Shown in pieces: positions 58,849 through 64,000 of a stretch of DNA of 64,000 bases. Below the pieces are notes generated by a model, which ran no database searches, was not told the DNA's origin, and worked only from the letters and a program-made list of their open reading frames with translations. Both the position numbers and the translations under genes were made by a program. This DNA is from Opitutia bacterium (GTDB lineage Bacteria; Verrucomicrobiota; Verrucomicrobiia; Opitutales; Opitutaceae): NCBI GenBank assembly GCA_016217545.1, contig JACRHT010000012.1, forward strand, positions 62,001 through 126,000. Direction: 5' to 3'. The first letter of the stretch is position 1; every line of letters starts with the position of its first letter.

Positions 58849-59972
58849 CGAAAGAAATGCGGCACGAAGCGGCTCAGGTTGCCCGTGATCAGCCGCGTGT
58901 CTTCACGCACGCCCAGCCCCGCCGGTTCATGGTCGACGACCCACACGCCGCACACCGGCCGGTTGCCGCCGAACTCCGGAATCGGCGCCAGCGCCTGGTA
59001 GACGAAGCCCTCGGCGCCGTAATCGCCGTCGTTCTCCTCCACGGCCACGCCGCCCTCGACGCGCGTGACGTTGGCGCCTTCACGACTCAGCTTCGGCTTG
59101 CGCACGAACGAGCCGCCGAGCCCCGCCGCGTCCACGGTCTCGAACGCCGGCAGCAGATTCGGGTGCTCGGGATAAAGCTCCCACAGCACCGGCAGCAGGC
59201 CCTTGTTGCTCAGCAGCATTTTCCACGCGGGCTCGATGAACTGCACCGGATCGCGCGCGAGATGCGGCGCGAACTCCTCATGCCAGAGCCACTCCCAAGG
59301 GTAGAGCTTGAAGCAGCGCTCGATCGCCTCGCCGCGCAAATCCGCAAACGCGCCGCGCGCCGCGTCCCACCCGATGTCCTCGATGCGCACCTCGCGCGTG
59401 AGCACGCCGGCCTGCTCCGCGGTGTCGCGGAGATACAGCACCGTCTGCTCGTCCTCGGGGTTGTTCTTGATCGACGAAAAATGCACCGGCTTCCCCGCGT
59501 AGCGGCGCCACGCCTCGATGAGGCGCTCGTGGAGCGAGTTAAACTGGTCGGCCTCCGCGCGCACATCCTGCAACCAGAACCACTGCGTCACCGCCGCCTC
59601 AACGAGCGCGGTGGGCGTGTCGGCGTTGTATTCGAGGAGCTTCGGCTCGCCACTGCCGTCGAACGCCAGATCGAAGCGCCCGTAGAGCGAAAAATCATCG
59701 CGCTCCCACGAACGCAAAATCGCCGGCACCGCCGCGTCCGGAATGCCGAGCCGCGCCCACCAACTCCGCGCGATGACCTGCTCGGCCGCGTCGATGCAGA
59801 GGTAGTGCAGCGTGTGGGCCGCGGCCTCGAGACGGTCGATCTCCGCCGCGGAAAACTCGTAGCACGCCGACTCATCCCAATACGGCCCGTTGTCGTGCGT
59901 GTGGTAGGTGAGCCCGTGATACTCGACGCGTTCGCGCCAGTCCCGGCGCGGGGGGATCGCGTGGCGTTGCAT
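58845..59972 (-). CDS. Glutathionylspermidine synthase-type ATP-grasp protein (YjfC-like)
   Basis: A 375-residue ATP-grasp ligase of the GSP_synth family. The ATG at 59972 overlaps the stop of the preceding gene by one base (TGATG); the frame is open upstream in the shadow of that gene. Motifs are YWDESACYEFSAAEID, RFDLAFDGSGEPKLLEYNAD (substrate and Mg site), WFWLQDVRAEADQFNSLHE, KMLLSNKGLLPVLWELYPEH and GGSFVRKPKLSREGANVT, with FGGNRPVCGVWVVDHEPAG near the end. YjfC/YgiC relatives lack the amidase domain of true glutathionylspermidine synthases, as here. The acceptor is unknown; a peptide or amine is likely. Confidence 0.92.
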   Translation of the reverse strand: MQRHAIPPRRDWRERVEYHGLTYHTHDNGPYWDESACYEFSAAEIDRLEAAAHTLHYLCIDAAEQVIARSWWARLGIPDAAVPAILRSWERDDFSLYGRFDLAFDGSGEPKLLEYNADTPTALVEAAVTQWFWLQDVRAEADQFNSLHERLIEAWRRYAGKPVHFSSIKNNPEDEQTVLYLRDTAEQAGVLTREVRIEDIGWDAARGAFADLRGEAIERCFKLYPWEWLWHEEFAPHLARDPVQFIEPAWKMLLSNKGLLPVLWELYPEHPNLLPAFETVDAAGLGGSFVRKPKLSREGANVTRVEGGVAVEENDGDYGAEGFVYQALAPIPEFGGNRPVCGVWVVDHEPAGLGVREDTRLITGNLSRFVPHFFR

Positions 59973-60355
59973 CACGAGTGGATGTAGGTCGAGCGCCCGC
60001 TCGACGTGCTGCCGAAACCGCCGCGCGGGATGTCGGTGCGGAGCGACTCCGCCACGCGCGCCGCATCGGCCGTGGGCGAGGAAAGATTCACCACGCTCTG
60101 AAACGGCGACTCGTGCCAGGCGCCGGCGTAATAGAACTGCTTCTTCGCGGGATCGTAGGCGTTGTAGGGCTGCGCAAAGAAACCGCGAAACGGCGCGTGG
60201 TAGTAGCCGGCGCCGGGGATGAAGTGGTCGTTCTCGTAGATGCTGTCGGGCGTCACGTGCGGCTCGTTCACCGTCACGGTGGGCGCGCACGACGTCAGCG
60301 CGCCGGCCGATACGCCGCCGAGCAACACGAGACTGATCTTCCGCGAACGTTTCAC
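59972..60355 (-). CDS. Small lipoprotein in the YjfL-YjfC cluster (YjfM position)
   Basis: A 127-residue protein with a lipoprotein signal, MKRSRKISLVLLGGVSAGALTSC (lipobox ALTSC, Cys23). The mature part is rich in Tyr, Phe, Ser and Pro (YYHAPFRGFFAQPYNAYDP, FYYAGAWHESPF) and ends in a Gly/Ser tail. In E. coli the gene between yjfL (DUF350) and yjfC is yjfM, which also encodes a small Ser/Gly-rich envelope protein. The position matches; homology is not certain. It is coupled to the ATP-grasp gene. Confidence 0.72.
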   Translation of the reverse strand: MKRSRKISLVLLGGVSAGALTSCAPTVTVNEPHVTPDSIYENDHFIPGAGYYHAPFRGFFAQPYNAYDPAKKQFYYAGAWHESPFQSVVNLSSPTADAARVAESLRTDIPRGGFGSTSSGRSTYIHS

Positions 60356-60374
60356 TGCTCCGCGCGAACGCGGG

Positions 60375-60677
60375 TCAACCGATCATCGCCGCCGCGATGA
60401 TGATGCACACCCCGAGGATCACCGCGCCGCCGATGATGGCGGCAGCAACGTTGCGCTCCTCGACGATTTCACGGTGCAGGTTGCCGGGCGTGAACTTGTC
60501 GAACAGCTTGTAGCCGACGATCGCCAGCGCGATGCCGACGAGGGCGAACAACACCATCAAGCCGAGCCCGGAGAGGGGCGAAGCGTAGATCCAGCGAACC
60601 GAGGGAGCGCCGTCAGCCGCGAACACGGCGGCGGGCGCGAGCGCCGCAAGCGCGGCGAGGGACAGGAGTTTTTTCAT
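60375..60677 (-). CDS. DUF350 membrane protein (YjfL-like)
   Basis: A 100-residue protein. The ATG at 60677 starts a signal peptide-like helix (MKKLLSLAALAALAPAAVFA). Two further helices follow (LSGLGLMVLFALVGIALAIVGY and VAAAIIGGAVILGVCIIIAAAM) around the conserved loop KLFDKFTPGNLHREIVEERN, the DUF350 signature. DUF350 proteins normally carry two such units; this one has a single unit. It heads the run DUF350-lipoprotein-ATP-grasp-DUF4178, which recalls the E. coli yjfLMC genes linked to PspA-type membrane stress. Confidence 0.87.
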   Translation of the reverse strand: MKKLLSLAALAALAPAAVFAADGAPSVRWIYASPLSGLGLMVLFALVGIALAIVGYKLFDKFTPGNLHREIVEERNVAAAIIGGAVILGVCIIIAAAMIG

Positions 60678-60774
60678 GGGCCGAACGCCGGGCACGCTGC
60701 GGCGACGCGCGCGCGCTGTCAATGCGCGCGCCGTTGCACGTGCGGCGGGAATTTCCAGCGAACGCCGCTTCGCC

Positions 60775-60830
60775 GTAGCGCAGGCTTCCAGCCTGCAACG
60801 AACGCCGCAGCGAGCCGGACGCGACGCTAC
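60775..60830. repeat. Twin-hairpin palindromic element upstream of the DUF350 gene
   Basis: A 56-bp element with ends GTAGC...GCTAC. The first half is the hairpin GCAGGCT-TCC-AGCCTGC; the second half is irregular. The ends match those of the elements at 15174 and 41235. Confidence 0.7.
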
Positions 60831-60840
60831 AGCCTCGGCC

Positions 60841-61326
60841 TCAATCCTCGTCGTGGTCCTTGTTCACGGGAAACGTGAACGCGACGTCCTTGAACACCGC
60901 GCCGCGAATCTCAAGCGCGGCGATCTTGCCCGCGAACTCGCCGTCGCGCTTCAGCCAATCCGCCTGCGCGGTGAACTGCGCGGTGTCGCCGATGGTTTCG
61001 CCGGAGAGTTCGTTGGCGACGGCGGCGAGCGAGAGTTTTTCGGCACGCCCCTTCACGTCGACGACCACCTCGATCGCTTTCGCCGGCAGGCGGACGAAAT
61101 TCTCCGCATGTGCATCGAGCACGTAGAGCGTGAGCGTGCCGGCCTCGGCGTCGCGCACGAATTCGAGCGCGAACTGGTGCTCGCCCACCTCCACCAGCGT
61201 GCCGCCATGCGGCGCGACATGGGCGTGGTGTGCGTGCTCATCGGATTTGGCGCGAGCGACGACCGCGAGAGCGGAGGCGGCCACAATACACAGTGCGGCC
61301 AAGGAGAAGAGACGAAGCGTTTTCAT
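60841..61326 (-). CDS. Periplasmic His-rich protein, probable metal binder
   Basis: A 161-residue protein. The ATG at 61326 starts a signal peptide (MKTLRLFSLAALCIVAASALA). The mature N-terminus is His-rich, DEHAHHAHVAPHGGTLVEVG, followed by EHQFALEFVRDAEAGTLTLYV. This 'PHGG-x-L' opening is shared with metal efflux adaptors and periplasmic metal-binding proteins. The rest is beta-rich, with no catalytic motif seen. It follows the ABC permease gene on the same strand after a 244-bp gap containing a repeat. It could deliver metal to, or monitor, the ABC system; it stands where Vibrio zrg operons carry the His-rich ZrgA (inference). Confidence 0.75.
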   Translation of the reverse strand: MKTLRLFSLAALCIVAASALAVVARAKSDEHAHHAHVAPHGGTLVEVGEHQFALEFVRDAEAGTLTLYVLDAHAENFVRLPAKAIEVVVDVKGRAEKLSLAAVANELSGETIGDTAQFTAQADWLKRDGEFAGKIAALEIRGAVFKDVAFTFPVNKDHDED

Positions 61327-61402
61327 GCGGGAGCGCGTGGCAAGCTGCGGCCTCGCGGCCGTGCTGTCAACGAACGCGCCGGCGCGCGCGCGCCACAAGC
61401 CG

Positions 61403-61452
61403 GGAGGGCTCGCGTCCCCGCGAGCCGCGGCCCGTCAGGAGACGGGCCCTCC
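61403..61452. repeat. Twin-hairpin palindromic element in the ABC permease downstream gap
   Basis: A 50-bp element with ends GGAGGGC...GCCCTCC. It has two hairpins: GGCTCGCG-TCC-CCGCGAGCC-type (61407-61426) and GGCCCGTC-AGGA-GACGGGCC (61429-61448). It has the same overall plan as the GTAG/CTAC elements. Confidence 0.75.
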
Positions 61453-61570
61453 GAAATCGCCACGCGACAACTGGCGGCATCCCGCTCGCCGCTGTCCCGA
61501 TGCAACCGGCGCAGTTTTCGCGCCGAAATTCTTCTCCCTGCGTCGGAAACGCCGGCGCCACGCCGCCCGC

Positions 61571-62773
61571 CTACGACAGCGGCGCGATCGTCTCCGCCAC
61601 CGGCACGCGGTAGGCCTTCCACGCGGGGAGCAGGCCGCCGAACATCGCGAGCGCGACGAGCGTCCCCGGGCCCCACCAGAAAACGGGGTTCCAGCGGAAC
61701 GGCTCGAGCACGACGCCCGTCTGCGTCTGGATCACCGACGCCACGCCGTAGGCCAGCACGGCGAACGCCGCGAAACCCAGCGCCGCGCCGAGCAGGCCGA
61801 TCGCGGCGGCTTCGCCGACGACCGCGCCGAACACCGTGCGGCGCCGTGCGCCGAGCGCGCGCAGGATCGCGATGTCGCGCTGGCGCGCGCTCATCGAATT
61901 GTAGATGCTCACGAGCACCGAACCGGCCGCCACGACCGCGACGAGCCACGCCACGAGCGTCAACACCTGATCGACCCAGCTGATCTTGTTGAACAGGTCG
62001 GCGACAATGCTGCCGATGGGATACGCGAAGGTCATCTTGTTGCCCTGCTTGTTGATCATCATGTCGAGCATGACGCCGGCGGAGGGCGCGCGGAGCTGGA
62101 TGAGCACGGCGCTGACGTCGCTCGCCGTGCGCGGATCGTGGCCGGCCATCGTCTGCACGCCGCTGAGCGGAATCCAGATCACACGGTCAACCGGCGTGCC
62201 GGTCGGCGCGAGCAGGCCGGTGATCGTGTAAACTTCCTCGTGCTTCGCCGCCGCGTCGAATGAGAGGCCGTGATACGGCTGAAACGTGTCGCCGATTTTC
62301 ACGCCGAGCTTCCGCGCAGCGAGCGCACCGACGACGGCTTCGCGTTTGCCGTTTTCGAACAGCCGGCCGCCGGGCAGCACGGCGTATTTCTTGCCCGGAG
62401 CGAACTCGACGTCGAAGAACTGGGGCGTCGTGCCCACGATGCGCCAGCCGTAATAATTGTCGCCGACGGCGAGCGGGATGGCAGTCTTGATCGCGGGGTG
62501 GCGGCGCACGGCCTCGACGTCCGACGCGGGGAGATTTCCCGGCGACGCCTCGAGGTGGAAGATGGCGTTGAGCACGAGCTGGAGTTTCGAGCCGCGCGCA
62601 CCGAGCACGGCGTCGTAGCCCGAATTCGTGTTGGCGAACGTCGCCTGCGACTGCGTCTTCACGACCCACACCGTCAGCAAAAGACCCGCCGCGAGCGCGA
62701 TGCTGCCTGCAGTCACGAGCGTCGAGAGCGCGTGCTGCCGGAGCGAGCGGTAGATGAGGTTCCAGATCATCAT
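61571..62773 (-). CDS. ABC transporter permease, FtsX/MacB type
   Basis: A 400-residue permease with a first helix (STLVTAGSIALAAGLLLTVWV), a large periplasmic MacB-like domain (about 45-260; SGYDAVLGARGSKLQLVLNA), and three C-terminal helices. Those helices include LTLVAWLVAVVAAGSVLVSI, then SARQRDIAILRALGARRRTVFG (cytoplasmic coupling motif) and GLLGAALGFAAFAVLAYGV. The start may be Met1 or Met2 (62770). This is the MacB/LolE/SalY class that works by mechanotransmission rather than transport across its own pore. Its ATPase gene is upstream at 62904-63614, 130 bp away with repeats between. Confidence 0.92.
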   Translation of the reverse strand: MMIWNLIYRSLRQHALSTLVTAGSIALAAGLLLTVWVVKTQSQATFANTNSGYDAVLGARGSKLQLVLNAIFHLEASPGNLPASDVEAVRRHPAIKTAIPLAVGDNYYGWRIVGTTPQFFDVEFAPGKKYAVLPGGRLFENGKREAVVGALAARKLGVKIGDTFQPYHGLSFDAAAKHEEVYTITGLLAPTGTPVDRVIWIPLSGVQTMAGHDPRTASDVSAVLIQLRAPSAGVMLDMMINKQGNKMTFAYPIGSIVADLFNKISWVDQVLTLVAWLVAVVAAGSVLVSIYNSMSARQRDIAILRALGARRRTVFGAVVGEAAAIGLLGAALGFAAFAVLAYGVASVIQTQTGVVLEPFRWNPVFWWGPGTLVALAMFGGLLPAWKAYRVPVAETIAPLS

Positions 62774-62775
62774 CC

Positions 62776-62808
62776 GATTTTGGATTTCGGATTTTGGATT
62801 TTGGATTG
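62776..62808. repeat. GGATTTT direct repeats
   Basis: Four tandem or near-tandem GGATTT words (TTTTGGATTTCGGATTTTGG and continuing) just upstream of the permease ATG. It is A/T-rich and low complexity, in a GC-rich region. Comparable CCAAAATCC words occur as dispersed repeats in other genomes. Confidence 0.65.
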
Positions 62809-62824
62809 AGCGACCGCTGCGGGC

Positions 62825-62895
62825 GGTAGGGCGGGACCGCTGGGCCCGCCGTTGCGCGAACGTCTTTGCGGCGCGCCCAGCGGTCGCGCCCTACC
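62825..62895. repeat. Twin-hairpin palindromic element between ABC ATPase and permease genes
   Basis: A 71-bp element with ends GGTAGGGC...GCCCTACC. It has the hairpin GGCGGG-ACCGCTGG-GCCCGCC-type and a second half GGCGCGCCCAGCGGTCGCGCC. Its ACCGCTGGGCC core is shared with 54685-54749; the second half carries the inverse, CCCAGCGGT. Confidence 0.85.
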
Positions 62896-62903
62896 CTCGC
62901 GAT

Positions 62904-63614
62904 TCACGTCGCACCTCCTGTGTTAGCCGGCGCGGCGCGGTTCAACGCGCGGAAATCCTCCACGTCGGGGAACTGCGCGAGCACCGCCTCGTCGTGGCTG
63001 ACGAGGAGCAGCGCGGCGCCGTTCTCGCGGCAGACTTCGCGGATCAGCGCCAGCGCCTCGCGGCTGTTGCGGGCATCGAGGTTGCCGGTCGGCTCGTCGG
63101 CGAGGACGAGTTTCGGGTGATTCGCCAGCGCGCGGGCCACCGCGACGCGCTGCTGCTGGCCAGTCGAGAGCTGCCGCGGGAAATGATGCAGCCGTTCGCC
63201 GAGTCCGACGCGCCGCAGCAACGCTTCGGCGCGCGCCCGGTCGACACCGCGGCCGAATGCCATGCCGAGCTCCACGTTTTCGAGCACGGAGTGGCCTTGG
63301 AGCAAATTGAACGTCTGGAAAATGTAGCCGATCGTCTCCGCGCGCAATCGGTCGCGGCCCGCTTCGCCCAGCGTCGCCAAGTCGTGGCCGTCGAGCGCGA
63401 GGTGGCCCGAATCGGGCGCGAGAATGCCCGCGATCAGGTTGAGAAAGGTGGTCTTGCCCGTGCCGCTTTCGCCGCGCAGCGCGCGTTGTTCGCCGGCTTC
63501 GAGCGCGAACTCCCGCACGTCCACCACCATGACTTTACCGCTTGCGTCGCCGGACCGGGTCGCGCCGCCGCGCGGATAGCTTTTCACGAGATCGCGGATG
63601 GCGAGGAGCGGCAT
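62904..63614 (-). CDS. ABC transporter ATP-binding protein (LolD/MacB type)
   Basis: A 236-residue ATPase. The Walker A motif is GESGTGKTTF (about 48-57), the signature LSTGQQQRVAVARAL, Walker B LVLADEPTGNLD, and the switch His is in LLVSHDEA. The sequence around the Q-loop reads IGYIFQTFNLLQGHSVLENV, the LolD/MacB subfamily pattern. It pairs with the FtsX-type permease at 61571-62773 on the same strand. The substrate may be a lipoprotein, peptide or metal complex; context with a His-rich protein and DUF3299 suggests a zrg-like zinc system (inference). Confidence 0.94.
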   Translation of the reverse strand: MPLLAIRDLVKSYPRGGATRSGDASGKVMVVDVREFALEAGEQRALRGESGTGKTTFLNLIAGILAPDSGHLALDGHDLATLGEAGRDRLRAETIGYIFQTFNLLQGHSVLENVELGMAFGRGVDRARAEALLRRVGLGERLHHFPRQLSTGQQQRVAVARALANHPKLVLADEPTGNLDARNSREALALIREVCRENGAALLLVSHDEAVLAQFPDVEDFRALNRAAPANTGGAT

Positions 63615-63751
63615 GTTGCGGATTAACCCTTGGAAAAACGAAAATTAAACCGGCTAACAGGTCAATGGTTCCCCCGCGTTGACGGAGTTTGCTCTGGCTT
63701 GCGTCATATCGCTTTGGCAACGTCCGGCCACTTCAACCCCACCCCATCGCT

Positions 63752-64000
63752 ATGCTGAACACACACCTCTGCAGGCGGACCGTGCTGGCCTTTGCCATGC
63801 TCGCGTCCGCCGTTTCTTCATTTGCCAGCGAAGCTGACATCAAGATCCCCGACCTGACGCAGGTCCACTTCGACGGGCTCGGCGGCATGAGCGGTCTCAC
63901 GCTGATGTATCTCGGCATCGTGCTGTGCGCGATCGGCGCCGTGTTCGGCCTCGTGCAATACGCCCAGACGAAGGCGCTGCCGGTGCACGCCTCGATGGGC
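63752..64000 (+). CDS. hppA: Membrane-bound cation-translocating pyrophosphatase, N-terminal fragment
   Basis: 83 codons are visible to the window end with no stop. The ATG at 63752 begins a signal-like helix (MLNTHLCRRTVLAFAMLASA), a short linker, then the first family helix GLTLMYLGIVLCAIGAVFGL. The next phrase, VQYAQTKALPVHASM, is the 'F-G-L-V-x-Y-x-x-x-K-x-L-P-V-x-x-x-M' start of membrane pyrophosphatases. The enzyme pumps H+ or Na+ using pyrophosphate hydrolysis. The residues that decide the ion are outside the window. A TTGACG (63679-63684) lies about 70 bp upstream, but the -10 is unclear. Confidence 0.85.
   Translation, partial: MLNTHLCRRTVLAFAMLASAVSSFASEADIKIPDLTQVHFDGLGGMSGLTLMYLGIVLCAIGAVFGLVQYAQTKALPVHASMG

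Noticed and set aside
58845-60290. N-terminal extension of the ATP-grasp protein by about 106 residues
   Set aside because: The extension overlaps the lipoprotein gene in another frame and is Arg-rich. The ATG at 59972 overlapping the lipoprotein stop fits coupled translation and the family N-terminus.
63679-63709. Sigma-70 promoter TTGACG ... TCATAT upstream of hppA
   Set aside because: The spacing to TCATAT is 19 bp and the -10 match is weak, so I mention it only in the gene entry and not as a feature.

Overview
The window is a GC-rich bacterial chromosome segment. It most likely comes from the Verrucomicrobiota, near Opitutaceae (inference). The grounds are large TonB-dependent receptors with LKLEKFxVTGS or VVELSPFQV motifs before the plug, two autotransporter-type beta-strand-repeat proteins with PEP-CTERM tails, a GTP-dependent PEP carboxykinase, and many secreted proteins of unknown function. 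Both ends cut genes: a tRNA nucleotidyltransferase C-terminus on the left and the start of a membrane pyrophosphatase on the right. I saw no rRNA, tRNA, CRISPR array, phage, transposase or integrase.

Layout. 1-1.3 kb: tRNA nucleotidyltransferase end and transaldolase. 1.3-11.4 kb: a mirror-image cluster of two S9 serine peptidases flanking two TonB-dependent receptors, probably an oligopeptide uptake and degradation locus. 11.5-14.3 kb: a conserved unknown protein overlapping fumarylacetoacetase, then an NTF2-like secreted protein. 14.4-16.2 kb: purE-purK. 16.2-19.7 kb: an ECF sigma factor operon with a membrane protein carrying a duplicated motif, a bactofilin-like/RDD membrane protein and a small membrane protein. 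19.8-24.9 kb: Asp/Glu racemase homologue, bifunctional PutA, and a LolA/DUF2092-like lipoprotein. 25-31.8 kb: a TPR-type secreted protein, a nitronate monooxygenase-like flavoprotein and an alginate lyase/heparinase-like lyase. 32-44.6 kb: surface and envelope genes, namely two PEP-CTERM repeat proteins, an Ig-like protein with a Cys/Asp/Tyr-rich repeat, a Cys-motif TPR membrane protein, and a DUF485-symporter pair. 44.7-50 kb: unknown secreted protein, pckG, YciI-like protein, cation diffusion facilitator, ACT protein. 50-57 kb: TonB receptor, LacI regulator and a six-hairpin glycosidase, a carbohydrate-use locus. 57-63.6 kb: an ABC exporter-type pair, a His-rich periplasmic protein and a DUF3299 protein, interleaved with a YjfL-YjfM-YjfC-like cluster plus DUF4178. 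63.7 kb to the end: hppA start.

The main signal beyond ordinary genes is a family of dispersed twin-hairpin palindromes. Most have GTAG/CTAC-type or GGAGGG/CCCTCC ends. They lie between genes and, twice, inside coding sequence without breaking the frame (purK and the solute symporter). Other notable items are a repeat that supplies the purK start codon, a perfect 25-bp AT-rich palindrome, a 17-bp operator-like palindrome upstream of the symporter pair, and CA-rich leaders without Shine-Dalgarno sequences shared by the receptor/peptidase genes.
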